From the NCBI RefSeq assembly GCF_012395815.1, contig NZ_JAAZQQ010000001.1, forward strand, positions 868,001 to 932,000: a stretch of DNA of 64,000 nt, in the 5' to 3' direction. The stretch comes from Roseicyclus persicicus (GTDB lineage: Bacteria; Pseudomonadota; Alphaproteobacteria; Rhodobacterales; Rhodobacteraceae). The notes beneath the pieces were generated by a model that was not told the origin of the DNA, did no database searches, and was given only the letters and a program-made list of their open reading frames with translations. This document shows positions 17,124 to 26,954 of the stretch, one piece after another (position 1 is the first letter of the stretch; each line of letters begins with the position of its first letter). A program made the translations under genes and the position numbers.

Positions 17124-17645
17124 GTGGAACGCGAGTTCACCGGCGTCAGCCGGAACAAGGTGGACGGAAAGGGCCGGGTGTCGATCCCGGTCAAGTTCCG
17201 TCGCGTCTTGCAGAACTGCGACGCCGACTACACGCCCGACAGCCCGATCCGCCTGCACATCACCTTCGGCGACCCCTCCAAGCGCTTTCTCGAGTGCTGG
17301 TCGGCGGATGCCTACGCGCGCCTGCTCGCGCGCATCAGCGCGATGAAGTCGGGCTCCGCGCAGAAGCGGATCATGTCGTATTACTACAAGACCATGTCCG
17401 AGACGGTGACGCTGGACGACACCGGCCGGCTCGTTCTGTCCCAGGAATTGCGGGACAAGATCGCGCTGGACGAGGAAGCCGCCTTCGAGGGGCATGGTGA
17501 GAAATTCCACATCCTCAGCCCGGCCGAGGCGGACCAGCAAGCCGCCGCCTTCGCCGCGCTGCTGGCTGAACTTGGGCAGGGCGATGAGCATTTCGACGCG
17601 CTTTCTCTTCTTCCCGACGATCCCGCTCCTGCGGGCGCGGAATGA
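17124..17645 (+). CDS. mraZ: transcriptional regulator MraZ
   Basis: Predicted 173 residues starting at GTG 17124 ([28 protein letters not shown]), with two AbrB/SpoVT-like swapped-hairpin domains: residues about 5-60, and about 90-135 ([23 protein letters not shown]). MraZ forms ring-shaped oligomers that bind TGGGA repeats and control the dcw operon, usually as a repressor. It is the first gene of the cluster and its stop overlaps the rsmH start (ATGA, 17642-17645). The open frame extends upstream to 17043 without a start that fits the family; the GTG is preceded by AGGGCGAAG. It is longer than the roughly 150-residue enterobacterial protein because of an extended C-terminus. Confidence 0.88.
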   Translation: MEREFTGVSRNKVDGKGRVSIPVKFRRVLQNCDADYTPDSPIRLHITFGDPSKRFLECWSADAYARLLARISAMKSGSAQKRIMSYYYKTMSETVTLDDTGRLVLSQELRDKIALDEEAAFEGHGEKFHILSPAEADQQAAAFAALLAELGQGDEHFDALSLLPDDPAPAGAE

Positions 17646-18640
17646 CCGGGCGCGGGGCGGCAACGGGGCCCCGGGCACCCCACGTTCCCGTCCTGCTGCG
17701 CCCGCTCCTGGCGGCCGTGGCGCCGGTCCGGGGCGTGTGGCTCGATGGAACCTTCGGCGCTGGTGGCTACGCCCGTGGCTTGCTTGAGGCGGGGGCGGCG
17801 CGCGTGATCTGCATCGACCGCGACCCGCTGGCCTTAGAGATGGCCGCGCCCTGGGCGGCGGGCTACGGCGATCGGCTGGCGCTGGTGGCGGGCACCTTCT
17901 CCGATCTCGACCGGCTGGCGGGCGTGCCGCTCGACGGCGTGGCGCTCGACCTCGGCGTGTCGTCGATGCAGCTCGACCGCGCCGAGCGCGGCTTTTCCTT
18001 CATGGCCGACGGGCCGCTCGACATGCGGATGGGGCAGGCGGGCGTCTCGGCCGAGGACATCGTGAACGACGCACCCGAGGCGCTGATCGCCGACATCCTC
18101 TATCACTACGGCGAGGAACGCGCCGCGCGCCGCATCGCCAGGGCCATCGTCGCGGAGCGGGCGAAGGGGCGCATCACGTCCACGCTGCAACTCGTCGCCA
18201 TCGTCGAAAGCTGCCTGCCGCGCCGCAAGCCCGGCCAGAGCCACCCCGCGACCCGCAGCTTCCAGGCCATCCGCATCGCGGTGAACGACGAATTGCGCCA
18301 GCTGGTCGACGGGCTGGAGGCGGCCGAGCGCGCGCTGGTCCCCGGCGGCAAGCTGGCGGTCGTGACCTTCCATTCGCTCGAGGACCGGGTGGTGAAACGC
18401 TTCCTCGCCGAGCGCGCGGCCGAGGGCGGCGGCGGCTCGCGCCACGCGCCCGAGGCGGCGCGGCAGGATCCAGGTTTCGTCCTGACGCCGAAAAAGGCCA
18501 TCGCCCCCGACGACGCGGAGCTGGCCGACAACCCCCGCGCACGGTCCGCCCGGCTGCGCGTCGCCACCCGCACCGAGGCCCCCGCCGCGCCGGTCGACCG
18601 CACCAAGCTGGGTCTGCCCCTGCTGCCGGAGGTGTTGTGA
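17642..18640 (+). CDS. rsmH: 16S rRNA (cytosine-1402-N4)-methyltransferase RsmH
   Basis: Predicted 332 residues, usual length. It methylates N4 of C1402 in 16S rRNA with S-adenosylmethionine. Visible: [10 protein letters not shown] start, SAM motif [39 protein letters not shown] with [31 protein letters not shown], and the C-terminal [12 protein letters not shown]. Second gene of the dcw cluster, overlapping mraZ by four bases and ending one base into ftsL (TGATG), so translation is coupled through all three. Confidence 0.95.
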   Translation: MTGRGAATGPRAPHVPVLLRPLLAAVAPVRGVWLDGTFGAGGYARGLLEAGAARVICIDRDPLALEMAAPWAAGYGDRLALVAGTFSDLDRLAGVPLDGVALDLGVSSMQLDRAERGFSFMADGPLDMRMGQAGVSAEDIVNDAPEALIADILYHYGEERAARRIARAIVAERAKGRITSTLQLVAIVESCLPRRKPGQSHPATRSFQAIRIAVNDELRQLVDGLEAAERALVPGGKLAVVTFHSLEDRVVKRFLAERAAEGGGGSRHAPEAARQDPGFVLTPKKAIAPDDAELADNPRARSARLRVATRTEAPAAPVDRTKLGLPLLPEVL

Positions 18641-19011
18641 TGCGGGGCTTTGCCACGCTCATGGCCATGCTCGCGGTGATCGGGCTGGGCTACTGGGCCT
18701 ACCACCAGACGATCCTGACCCAGCAGGCCGAGCGCCGGGTGGAGCAGCTGCAGCGCGACATCGGCGCCGAGCGCGAACGCCTGGCGATCCTGCGCGCCGA
18801 ATGGGCCTACCTGAACCGCCCCGACCGCCTGCGCGAGCTGGCCGATTTCAACTTCGACCGGCTGGGCCTCCTGCCGCTCGCGCCCGAGCAGTTCGGCCGC
18901 GCCGCCCAGATCCCCTATCCGCTGCCCGAGCCCGAGCCCGACCCCGAGCTAGAGGCGGCCGACGAGGTGCTGCTCGACAACGCCTCAACCCCCGAGGAGC
19001 GCATCCCATGA
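18640..19011 (+). CDS. ftsL: cell division protein FtsL
   Basis: Predicted 123-residue bitopic inner-membrane protein: one membrane helix at about residues 4-22 (FATLMAMLAVIGLGYWAYH), then a periplasmic coiled coil (QQAERRVEQLQRDIGAERERLAILRAEWAYLNRPDRL) typical of FtsL, and an acidic, proline-rich tail. FtsL joins FtsB and FtsQ to activate FtsW/FtsI at the septum. The start at ATG 18640 overlaps the rsmH stop by one base; GTG 18637 is an in-frame alternative. Its end overlaps the ftsI start by four bases. Confidence 0.88.
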   Translation: MRGFATLMAMLAVIGLGYWAYHQTILTQQAERRVEQLQRDIGAERERLAILRAEWAYLNRPDRLRELADFNFDRLGLLPLAPEQFGRAAQIPYPLPEPEPDPELEAADEVLLDNASTPEERIP

Positions 19012-20789
19012 CCCTGCGGACGCCGCTCCGCCCGCTGGCCCGCATTCTCGACGCCCGCGCAAGGGGCGAGAACCCCGACGCCATCATGCGCGAGAACCTG
19101 CGCCTGCGCCACGAGGCCGAGCGCGACCGGATGCGCCAGCGCGCCGAGGGGCGGCTCCTGCTGATGGCGCTGGTGTTCCTGATGGCCTTCGGGTCGGTCG
19201 GCGTGCGGATGGCGGCCCTCGCCACCACCGAGGCCGAGGAGCCGAGCGTCGCCCAGTCGACACCGGCCATCCACACCACCCGCGCCGACATCGTCGACCG
19301 GCAGGGCCGGGTGCTGGCGACGAATTTCGCCACCAACGCGCTCTATGCCCACCCCCACGAGATCGTGGACGCCCGCGCCGCGGCTGACGGGCTGGCCGAG
19401 ATCTTTCCCGAGATGAACGCCGACACGCTCTACGAGCGCTTCGCCTCCGAACGCCGCTTCCTGTGGCTCAGGCGCTACCTCAGCCCGGAACAGGAGCAGC
19501 AGGTGCACGACCTGGGCGAGCCGGGGCTTCTGTTCGGCCCGCGCGAGATGCGGCTCTATCCCAACGGCTCCATCGCGTCGCACATCCTGGGCGGCGCGGG
19601 CTTTGGGCAGGAGGCGGTGAACGCCGCCGAGGTCATCGGGGTCGCCGGGATCGAGGCGATGTTCGACGAGGAACTGCGCGACCCCGGCCGCGACCAGCCC
19701 CTGACCCTGTCGCTGGACCTGACCGTGCAGGCCGCGCTGGAGGAGGTGCTGGCCGGCGGCATGGCCCTGATGAACGCGCGCGGCGCGGCCGCCGTGCTGA
19801 TGGACGTGCACACCGGCGAGATCGTGGCGCTGGCCAGTCTGCCCGATTTCGACCCCAACGCCCGGCCCGCGCCCTTGACCGAGGGCGACCCGGCCGACAG
19901 CCCGCTGTTCAACCGCGCGGTGCAGGGCGTCTACGAGCTGGGGTCCGTGTTCAAGGCCTTCACCATCGCGCAGGCCATCGACCTCGGCCTGTTCAACGTC
20001 GACGACATGATCGACACCCGCGGGCCGCTGCGCATGGCGGGCTTCGCGATCCGCGACTTCCGCAGCTACGGGCCCGAGCAGTCGGTGCACGACGTGTTCA
20101 TCCATTCCTCCAACATCGGCACGGCGCGCATGGCGCAGGTGATCGGGCCCGAGCGCCAGCGCGAGTTCCTCGCCCGGCTGGGCCTGCTGGAGCCCGCCCC
20201 GGTCGAGATCGTCGAGGCGCGCAACGCCCGCCCGCTGGTGCCCGGGCGCTGGGGCGAGCTGTCGACCATGACCATTTCCTACGGCCACGGCGTGTCGACC
20301 TCGCTGGTGCACCTGGCCGCGGCCTATGCGTCGCTGGTGAACGGCGGCACGCTGGTCCGGCCCACGCTGCTGCGGCAGGACGTGCCGCAACAGGGCGAGC
20401 GGATCGTGTCCGAGGCCACCAGCCGCGACATCCGCGACCTGATGCGCGCCACCGTCACCGACGGCACCGCCAGCTTTGCCGAGGTCGAGGGCTATTTCGT
20501 CGGCGGCAAGACCGGCACCGCCGACCTGCCGCGCCCCTCGGGCGGTTACTACGACGACCGCAACATCAACACCTTCGCCTCGGCCTTCCCGATGCACGAC
20601 CCGCGCTACGTGCTGATCGCGATGTTGCAGGAACCGGTCGAGACCTCGGGCCCCGAGCCGCGCCGCACCGCCGGCTGGACCGTGGTGCCGGTCGCCGCCG
20701 AGATCATCCGGCGGGCCGCGCCGCTCCTTGGCCTCAGACCCGAGATTGAACCCCTCCGCGAGGATGAGCTATCCAGCAGTTCACGGTGA
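19008..20789 (+). CDS. ftsI: septal peptidoglycan transpeptidase FtsI (PBP3)
   Basis: Predicted 593 residues. Short cytoplasmic N-terminus, one membrane helix (about 47-66), a PBP dimerisation domain from about 85 (TRADIVDRQGRVLATN) and a transpeptidase domain. Catalytic motifs are complete: SxxK as SVFK at 313-316, SSN near 367 and KTGT with Lys 501. It crosslinks septal peptidoglycan together with FtsW. A cytoplasmic stretch before the membrane helix (RENLRLRHEAERDRMRQRAEGR) is charged. It starts inside the ftsL stop (ATGA) and is followed by murE after 20 bases. Confidence 0.95.
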   Translation: MTLRTPLRPLARILDARARGENPDAIMRENLRLRHEAERDRMRQRAEGRLLLMALVFLMAFGSVGVRMAALATTEAEEPSVAQSTPAIHTTRADIVDRQGRVLATNFATNALYAHPHEIVDARAAADGLAEIFPEMNADTLYERFASERRFLWLRRYLSPEQEQQVHDLGEPGLLFGPREMRLYPNGSIASHILGGAGFGQEAVNAAEVIGVAGIEAMFDEELRDPGRDQPLTLSLDLTVQAALEEVLAGGMALMNARGAAAVLMDVHTGEIVALASLPDFDPNARPAPLTEGDPADSPLFNRAVQGVYELGSVFKAFTIAQAIDLGLFNVDDMIDTRGPLRMAGFAIRDFRSYGPEQSVHDVFIHSSNIGTARMAQVIGPERQREFLARLGLLEPAPVEIVEARNARPLVPGRWGELSTMTISYGHGVSTSLVHLAAAYASLVNGGTLVRPTLLRQDVPQQGERIVSEATSRDIRDLMRATVTDGTASFAEVEGYFVGGKTGTADLPRPSGGYYDDRNINTFASAFPMHDPRYVLIAMLQEPVETSGPEPRRTAGWTVVPVAAEIIRRAAPLLGLRPEIEPLREDELSSSSR

Positions 20790-20809
20790 CTGCGCGCGGG
20801 GGGTGAGGC

Positions 20810-22294
20810 ATGGCGCCTCGGACAAGGCATCTGTCGGACCTGGGGCTGACCCCCCGGACGGGCGGCGACGTTCCGGTCACGGGCCTTGCGCTCGACAGCC
20901 GCAAGGTCGGGCCGGGCACGCTCTTCGCCGCGCTGCCCGGCACGCGGGTGCATGGCGCGGCCTTCGCCGGCACGGCGCTACGCCTCGGCGCGGGCGCGAT
21001 CCTGACCGACCGGGCCGGGGCCGAGCTTGCCGCGGCTGACCTCGCCGGGGCGCAGGCGGCGCTGGTGGTGGTCGAGGACGCCCGCGCGGCGCTCGCCCAT
21101 GCTGCGGCGCTGTGGTTCGGCGCGCAGCCCGATACGGTCGTCGCCGTCACCGGCACCAACGGCAAGACATCCGTCGCCAGCTTCACCCGCCAGATCTGGG
21201 CCGCGCTGGGCCACGAGGCGGTGAACGTCGGCACCACCGGGGTCGAGGGTGCCTTTGCCGCGCCGGGCATCCACACCACGCCCGAACCCCTGACGCTGCA
21301 CCGGGTGCTGGCCGAGATGGCGGGCGCGGGCGTCACCCATGTGGCGATGGAGGCGTCCTCCCACGGGCTCGACCAGCGGCGGATGGAGGCGGTGCGGCTG
21401 GCCGCGGCGGGCTTCACCAACCTGACGCAGGACCACCTCGACTACCACGGCGACATGGAAAGCTATTTCCAGGCCAAGCTGCGGCTGTTCACCGAGCTTC
21501 TGCCCGAGGAAGGCGTGGCGGTGGTGAACCTCGACGACAGCTACGGCCCCCGCGTGGCCGAGGCCTGCGCCCGGCGCGACATCGAGGTGATCGGCGTCGC
21601 GCAGTATGCCGAGGGCGCGGCGCTCAAGATCACCGGTCGGCGGCTGGACGAGACCGGGCAGGACGTGCTGTTCCGCTGGCAGGGCCAGCCGGTGCAGGCC
21701 CGCCTGCCGCTGATTGGCGGGTTCCAGGCGATGAACGTGCTGACGGCGGCGGGCCTGTGCATCGGCGCGGGCGAGGAGGCGGCGGCGGTGTTCTCCGTCC
21801 TGCCGCGGCTGGCGGGGGTGCGCGGGCGGATGCAGCTGGCGGGCCGCCGCGCCAACGGCGCGCCGGTCTTCGTGGATTACGCGCATACGCCCGACGCGCT
21901 GGAAACCGCGCTGAAGGCGCTGCGCCCGCATGTGCTGGGCCGGCTGGTGGTCGTGTTCGGCGCCGGCGGCGACCGCGACCGGAGCAAGAGGCCGCTGATG
22001 GGCAAGGCCGCGGCCGAGCATGCGGATGTGGTATTTGTGACAGACGATAACCCGAGATCCGAGGTTCCGGCCGCGATCCGGGCAGAAATTCTGCAAGGCT
22101 GTCCCGAGGCGACCGAGGTCGGCGACCGCGCCGAGGCGATCCTGCGGGGCGTCGACGCGCTGGAACCGGGCGACGCGCTCCTGATCGCGGGCAAGGGGCA
22201 CGAGACCGGGCAGACCATCGGCGACGTGGTCTACCCCTTCGACGACGTGGAACAGGCAAGCGTGGCGGTGGCCGCGCTGGAGGGTCGCGCATGA
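20810..22294 (+). CDS. murE: UDP-MurNAc-tripeptide synthetase MurE
   Basis: Predicted 494 residues. It adds meso-diaminopimelate to UDP-MurNAc-L-Ala-D-Glu with ATP in the cytoplasm. The ATP loop GTNGKTS lies at about 115-121; the C-terminal DNPRSE motif is the meso-DAP specificity signature rather than the lysine type, so the wall is of the Gram-negative DAP kind. N-terminal UDP-binding region (GLALDSRKVGPGTLFAALPGTRVHG) and the HTTPEPLTLHRVLAEM segment are also present. The gene lies between ftsI and murF in standard dcw order, with a 22-base gap to murF. Confidence 0.95.
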   Translation: MAPRTRHLSDLGLTPRTGGDVPVTGLALDSRKVGPGTLFAALPGTRVHGAAFAGTALRLGAGAILTDRAGAELAAADLAGAQAALVVVEDARAALAHAAALWFGAQPDTVVAVTGTNGKTSVASFTRQIWAALGHEAVNVGTTGVEGAFAAPGIHTTPEPLTLHRVLAEMAGAGVTHVAMEASSHGLDQRRMEAVRLAAAGFTNLTQDHLDYHGDMESYFQAKLRLFTELLPEEGVAVVNLDDSYGPRVAEACARRDIEVIGVAQYAEGAALKITGRRLDETGQDVLFRWQGQPVQARLPLIGGFQAMNVLTAAGLCIGAGEEAAAVFSVLPRLAGVRGRMQLAGRRANGAPVFVDYAHTPDALETALKALRPHVLGRLVVVFGAGGDRDRSKRPLMGKAAAEHADVVFVTDDNPRSEVPAAIRAEILQGCPEATEVGDRAEAILRGVDALEPGDALLIAGKGHETGQTIGDVVYPFDDVEQASVAVAALEGRA

Positions 22295-22316
22295 GCGCGC
22301 ATCTGGAGGGGAATGC

Positions 22317-23735
22317 ATGACCGCCCTGTGGACGGCCGCGGAGGCCGCCGCCGCGACGGGCGGCACGGTGGCCGGCGACTGGGCCGTCACCGGCATCGCC
22401 ATCGACAGCCGCACCATCGCGCCGGGCGACCTGTTCGTGGCGCTGTCGGCGGCGCGCGACGGGCACGACTTCGTCGCCGACGCGCTGGCCCGCGGGGCCG
22501 CGGCGGCGTTGGTGTCGCGCATCCCCGAGGGGGTGGACCCCGCGCGGCTCCTGCTGGTCGATGACGTGATGGACGGCCTCCGCGCGCTCGGCGCCGCGGG
22601 CCGGGCGCGGACGCAGGCCCGCGTCATCGCGGTGACGGGGTCGGTCGGCAAGACCACCGTCAAGGAGATGCTGCGCACCGCGCTGGCGCCGCAGGGCCGG
22701 ACCCATGCCGCCGAGGCCAGCTTCAACAACCACTGGGGCGTGCCGGTGACGCTGGCCCGGATGCCTGCCGACACCGAGTATGCGGTGATCGAGATCGGCA
22801 TGAACCACCCCGGCGAGATCGCGCCGCTGGCGCGCCTCGCCCGGCCCCATGTGGCCGTCGTGACCACCGTCGCGCCCGCGCATCTGGAGGCGTTCGGCGT
22901 GATCGAGGGGATCGCCCACGAGAAGGCGTCGATCTACGAGGGGCTGTCGGAGGGCGGCATCGCGCTGGCCCATGCCGATGTGGACACGGCGGGTATTCTG
23001 TTCGACACCGCAAGGGCTTGCGGGGCGCAGCTCATCCGCTTCGGCAGCAAGGACGAGACCGAGGCGCGGCTGGTCTCGGCCGAGGTCGCGGGCGAGCGCA
23101 CGGCGATCCGGGCGGTGATCCACGGGCGGGACCGGGCGTTTTCCATCGCCGCGCCGGGGCGGCATTACGCGATGAACGCGCTCATCGCGCTGACGGCGGC
23201 CGAGGCCGCGGGCGCCGACCCCGAGGCGGCGATGCAGGCCCTGTCGGGCTGGTCCCCCTACCGGGGCCGCGGCACCCGCGAGCGGGTCACGCTGGGCGAC
23301 GGGCCGACCATCCAGCTGATCGACGACGCGTTCAACGCCAACCCCGCCTCCATCGCCGCCGCGCTGGAGATGCTGGCCGCGGCCGAGCCCGAGGGGCAGG
23401 GCCGCCGCATCGCGGTGCTGGGCGACATGCTGGAACTGGGCCCCACCGGCCCGGCGCTGCACGCCGCCATCGCCGACCACCCCGCGCTGGCGCGGATCGC
23501 CGCCGTGCACAGCGTCGGGCCGCTGATGGCGCATCTGCACGCGGCGCTGCCGGGGGCGCTGAAGGGTCTGCACACCCCCGCCGCCGACGCCATGGCCGAG
23601 GCGCTGCCCGCCCGTCTGCGCGAGGGCGACGTGGTGCTGGTGAAGGGCTCGAAGGGCATCAAGGTGTCCCGCGTGGTTGACGCCCTGCGGAAACTCGGGC
23701 AAGCGGCTGGCGATCAGAGGCGAGGATCCCCCTAG
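22317..23735 (+). CDS. murF: UDP-MurNAc-pentapeptide synthetase MurF
   Basis: Predicted 472 residues. It attaches D-Ala-D-Ala to UDP-MurNAc-tripeptide with ATP, finishing the cytoplasmic precursor. Features: IDSRTIAPGDLFVAL N-terminal domain, ATP loop GSVGKTT at about 107-113, FNNHWGVPVTLARMP, EIGMNHPGEI, and C-terminal DDAFNANPASIAAALEML and LVKGSKGIKVSRVV. GGGGAATGC precedes the ATG. The stop abuts the mraY start with no spacer. Confidence 0.95.
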   Translation: MTALWTAAEAAAATGGTVAGDWAVTGIAIDSRTIAPGDLFVALSAARDGHDFVADALARGAAAALVSRIPEGVDPARLLLVDDVMDGLRALGAAGRARTQARVIAVTGSVGKTTVKEMLRTALAPQGRTHAAEASFNNHWGVPVTLARMPADTEYAVIEIGMNHPGEIAPLARLARPHVAVVTTVAPAHLEAFGVIEGIAHEKASIYEGLSEGGIALAHADVDTAGILFDTARACGAQLIRFGSKDETEARLVSAEVAGERTAIRAVIHGRDRAFSIAAPGRHYAMNALIALTAAEAAGADPEAAMQALSGWSPYRGRGTRERVTLGDGPTIQLIDDAFNANPASIAAALEMLAAAEPEGQGRRIAVLGDMLELGPTGPALHAAIADHPALARIAAVHSVGPLMAHLHAALPGALKGLHTPAADAMAEALPARLREGDVVLVKGSKGIKVSRVVDALRKLGQAAGDQRRGSP

Positions 23736-24818
23736 ATGTTGTACTGGCTGAGTGCGCTGTCCGATGGCGGGGACGTCTTCAACCTGTTCCGCTACATCAC
23801 CTTCCGCGCCGGCGGGGCGTTCTTCACCGCGCTGGTGTTCGGCTTCGTCTTCGGCCGCCCGCTGATCAACGCGCTGCGCCGGAAATACGCCGCGGGCCAG
23901 CCGATCCGCGAGGACGGGCCGGCGCACCACATGTCCAAGGCGGGCACGCCCACCATGGGCGGCCTCCTGATCCTTGCCGCGCTGACGCTGTCGACGCTGC
24001 TCTGGGCGCGGCTCGACAACCCCTATGTCTGGATCGTGCTGGGCACGACGGTCGCCTTCGGGCTCGTCGGCTTCGTCGACGACTGGGCCAAGGTCAGCCG
24101 CCGGTCGAGCAAGGGGGTGCCCGGGCGGGTTCGGCTCCTGATCGGCTTCGCCATCGCGGGCGTCGCCGCCTATGTCGCCACGCTGGTGCATCCGGCCAGC
24201 CTGTCCGGCCAGCTGGCCGTGCCGGTGTTCAAGGACGTGCTGTTCAACCTCGGCTGGATCTTCATCCCCTTCGCCATGTTCGTGATCGTGGGCTCGGCCA
24301 ATGCCGTGAACCTGACCGACGGTCTGGACGGGCTGGCGATCATGCCGGTGATGATCGCGGCCGGCACGCTGGGGGTGATCGCCTACGCCGTGGGGCGGGT
24401 CGACTTCACCGAGTATCTCGAGGTGCATTACGTGCCGGGGACCGGCGAGCTCCTGATCTTCACCGCCGGGCTGATCGGCGGGGGGCTGGGCTTCCTGTGG
24501 TACAACGCGCCGCCGGCCGCCGTGTTCATGGGCGACACCGGCAGCCTCGCGCTGGGTGGCGCGCTGGGCGCCATCGCGGTGTCGACCAAGCACGAGATCG
24601 TGCTGGCCATCGTCGGCGGCCTGTTCGTGGCCGAGGCGGTCAGCGTGATCGTGCAGGTCGCCTACTTCAAGGCGACCGGCAAGCGGGTCTTCCTGATGGC
24701 GCCGATCCACCACCATTTCGAGAAGAAGGGCTGGGCCGAGCCGCAGGTGGTGATCCGGTTCTGGATCATCTCGCTGATCCTCGCGCTGATCGGCCTCGCC
24801 ACGCTGAAGCTGCGCTGA
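23736..24818 (+). CDS. mraY: phospho-MurNAc-pentapeptide transferase MraY
   Basis: Predicted 360 residues, exactly the usual length, with ten membrane segments. It makes lipid I from UDP-MurNAc-pentapeptide and undecaprenyl phosphate at the inner membrane. Visible: [18 protein letters not shown], the catalytic Asp pair in [21 protein letters not shown], and [15 protein letters not shown]. Translation should couple to murF upstream (start abuts the stop) and to the following SDR gene (TGATG overlap at 24816-24820). Confidence 0.97.
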   Translation: MLYWLSALSDGGDVFNLFRYITFRAGGAFFTALVFGFVFGRPLINALRRKYAAGQPIREDGPAHHMSKAGTPTMGGLLILAALTLSTLLWARLDNPYVWIVLGTTVAFGLVGFVDDWAKVSRRSSKGVPGRVRLLIGFAIAGVAAYVATLVHPASLSGQLAVPVFKDVLFNLGWIFIPFAMFVIVGSANAVNLTDGLDGLAIMPVMIAAGTLGVIAYAVGRVDFTEYLEVHYVPGTGELLIFTAGLIGGGLGFLWYNAPPAAVFMGDTGSLALGGALGAIAVSTKHEIVLAIVGGLFVAEAVSVIVQVAYFKATGKRVFLMAPIHHHFEKKGWAEPQVVIRFWIISLILALIGLATLKLR

Positions 24819-25489
24819 TGGGCCGGCCCGCTCGCCCCACCGCGCTGGTCACCGGCGGCAACCGCGGCCTCGGGCGCGCCATCGCCGCGGGGCTGGTGGC
24901 GCGCGGGATGCGCGTGGTCATCGGGGTGCGCGACCTGGAGGCCGGGCGCGGCGTCGCCGACGCGATCGGCGCGCAGGCGGTGCGGATGGACGTGGCCCGG
25001 CTCGACAGCCTGCACGCGGCGGTCGACAAGATCGGCGGCGTCGACGTGCTGGTGAACAACGCGGGCGTGCTGATCGACGCCAACCTGCTAGAGGATCCGG
25101 GCCCGTTCCACATGTCGATCGACGTGATGTTCCGCGGGCCCTACGAGCTGATCCGGGCCTGCGTGCCGCACATGGGTGCGCAGGGCTGGGGCCGGATCGT
25201 CAACGTCTCGTCGGACTGGGGCAGCTTCGCCTCGGGGCTGGAGGGGCCGGGGGCCTATGGCGTCGCCAAGGCGGCGCTGAACGCGTTGACCAAAGCGCTG
25301 CCGCGCGATCTGCCCGAGGGGGTCAAGGTCAACGCCATGTGCCCGGGCTGGGTGCAGACGCGAATGGGCGGGGAGGGCGCGACGCGCACGCCCGAGGAGG
25401 GGGCCGAGACCGCGATCTGGCTGGCCGACCTGCCCGAGGACGGGCCCACCGGGCGCTTCTTCCGCGACGGGCTGTCGCTGCGCTGGTAG
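24818..25489 (+). CDS. short-chain dehydrogenase/reductase inside the dcw cluster
   Basis: Predicted 223-residue classical SDR with complete motifs: cofactor loop TGGNRGLG at about 11-18, NNAG at about 82-85, catalytic Ser in NVSSDWGS, and YGVAK with the catalytic Tyr and Lys, followed by PGWVQTRMGG. No Arg/Asp pattern that settles NADPH against NADH. Its ATG overlaps the mraY stop by one base, so it is translationally coupled to a peptidoglycan gene, yet no SDR step is known in that pathway. Substrate unknown. It is the last gene before the 253-base gap and the convergent DUF418 gene. Confidence 0.85.
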   Translation: MGRPARPTALVTGGNRGLGRAIAAGLVARGMRVVIGVRDLEAGRGVADAIGAQAVRMDVARLDSLHAAVDKIGGVDVLVNNAGVLIDANLLEDPGPFHMSIDVMFRGPYELIRACVPHMGAQGWGRIVNVSSDWGSFASGLEGPGAYGVAKAALNALTKALPRDLPEGVKVNAMCPGWVQTRMGGEGATRTPEEGAETAIWLADLPEDGPTGRFFRDGLSLRW

Positions 25490-25604
25490 GGATTGCGCCG
25501 GCTGCGCCGTCGCCGGGGTGCGGTTTCTCCTGCGAAAAATCGCGGGCGCGGGCGGGTCCGCTGCGCGCCTGCCGGGCGGGGCGTCCGGGGCCGGCGTCGC
25601 GTCT

Positions 25605-25625
25605 GCGTATTTTCGGAAAGATGAA
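25605..25625 (+). repeat. dispersed GTATTT...AAAGATGAA intergenic repeat, copy 2
   Basis: Plus-strand copy: GCGTATTT, two bases, GGAAAGATGAA. It lies in the 253-base gap between the SDR and DUF418 genes, which otherwise holds only GC-rich sequence and no gene. Confidence 0.6.
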
Positions 25626-25742
25626 GCGGGGCCGGGCCGCATCGGTCGGCTGGTCGTGGTGCCGGGCTGGCCGGGCGGGGCAAGTCCGGGCCGCCGGCGG
25701 GGCGCGGGCGGGTCATGCCGTCGCGCCGCTGCCCCGCCCGCC

Positions 25743-26867
25743 TCAGGCGGGGCGCCCCGCCGCGCCGTAGGTGAGGCGGCGCAGCAGCGCCTCGAGCGGC
25801 CCGGTGCGCGCGAGGCGCAGCCACAGCCGCAGCAGGAGGTCGGTGGCCAGTGCCACGCCAAGCGCCACCGCGACCAGCCCCGCGAGGCCGATCTGCCCGT
25901 GCAGGCCCAGCCCGTAGCCGTTGAACAGGAGCCCCGCGATCACGCCTTGCAGGACGTAGGCGCTGAGCGAGACGCGGCCGGCGCCGGGATGGCGGGAGGG
26001 CCCGAGCCGCCGCGCGAGCCGCACCGTGGCCCAGAACCAGACCGCCGCGAGCGTCGGGCTGCCGAGCGCGAGGCAGGCCCAGCCCGCCGCCGCGAGGCCG
26101 GGGGACAGGCCCGGCACCGTCGCCGCGGCGGCATAGGCCGCGTTGGCCGGGATGGCGACGGCGAGGAGCCAGGGCAGGGCGCGCTCCAGCCGGGCGAAGC
26201 CCGCGCTGCCGGGCAGGAGCAGGCCGCGCCGGTGGCCGAGGTAGCCGAGCGCGAAGGCCCCGATCGCCAGCGGCCCGTTGAAGGCCAGCACCGAGGGAAA
26301 GGCGGTGGTCCAGTCCGCCACCCGCTGCGCCACCGCCGCGCCGAAGCCGCCGAGGTAGCCCGGCCCCGTCTGCGCCGCCAGCGTGTCGGGGGCCAGCGCC
26401 AGCGCCGCGCCGATGCCGGCATAGACCAGCGCGGCCAGCGCCACCGACCCCGCCGCGATGCGCATCAGTGTGCGGTCGGAGGCGTCGCGCAGCGCCCAGA
26501 GTCCCAGCCCGAGGATCGCGTAGAGGATCAGGATGTCGCCGAAGAACACCAGCGCCGCATGGGCCGCCCCGATCATCGCGAGCCCGCCGAGGCGGCGCAG
26601 GAAGGGCCCCCGCGCGTCGGTGCCGCGGCGCGCGGCGCTGGCCAGCTGCACGCCGAAGCCCCAGCCGAACAGGAACGAGAACAGGACGAAGAACTTGCCG
26701 TGCACCAGCGCCGCCGCGGCGACGGCGGCGAGCCGGTCGACGCCGCCTCCGGGCGGGACCACCAGCGCCTCGAAGGGCAGGGCGAGATAGGGGATGTTGG
26801 CGAGGCAGATGCCGTAAAGGGCAACGCTGCGCAGCAGGTCGACCTCTTGCACGCGGGGGGCGGTCAT
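25743..26867 (-). CDS. DUF418 multi-pass membrane protein
   Basis: Predicted 374 residues with about 8-10 hydrophobic segments. It matches the DUF418/YeiB-like family: start RVQEVDLLRSVALYGICLANIPYL, middle FVLFSFLFGWGFGVQL, and C-terminal RVSLSAYVLQGVIAGLLFNGYGLGL. Molecular function of the family is not known; related proteins resemble acyltransferase-3 membrane proteins. It is on the opposite strand to the dcw genes on both sides, and divergent from a TetR regulator 87 bases away, with two identical palindromic operators in the gap. The pair looks like a self-regulated cassette inserted between mraY/SDR and murD. Confidence 0.82.
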   Translation of the reverse strand: MTAPRVQEVDLLRSVALYGICLANIPYLALPFEALVVPPGGGVDRLAAVAAAALVHGKFFVLFSFLFGWGFGVQLASAARRGTDARGPFLRRLGGLAMIGAAHAALVFFGDILILYAILGLGLWALRDASDRTLMRIAAGSVALAALVYAGIGAALALAPDTLAAQTGPGYLGGFGAAVAQRVADWTTAFPSVLAFNGPLAIGAFALGYLGHRRGLLLPGSAGFARLERALPWLLAVAIPANAAYAAAATVPGLSPGLAAAGWACLALGSPTLAAVWFWATVRLARRLGPSRHPGAGRVSLSAYVLQGVIAGLLFNGYGLGLHGQIGLAGLVAVALGVALATDLLLRLWLRLARTGPLEALLRRLTYGAAGRPA

Positions 26868-26884
26868 GTCACAACACTCCGGGT

Positions 26885-26900
26885 TTGAGCACGTGCTCAA
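26885..26900. promoter_or_regulatory. TetR operator, site 1
   Basis: Perfect 16-bp palindrome TTGAGCACGTGCTCAA, 17 bases upstream of the DUF418 start. Identical to site 2 at 26917-26932. Confidence 0.85.
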
Positions 26901-26916
26901 TGATGATGGGCAGGTA

Positions 26917-26932
26917 TTGAGCACGTGCTCAA
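26917..26932. promoter_or_regulatory. TetR operator, site 2
   Basis: Second perfect copy of TTGAGCACGTGCTCAA, 32 bases centre to centre from site 1 (three helical turns), ending 22 bases before the TetR start. Binding here would block both divergent promoters. Confidence 0.85.
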
Positions 26933-26954
26933 CGCTTGTCAAGGAGGATCTTCG

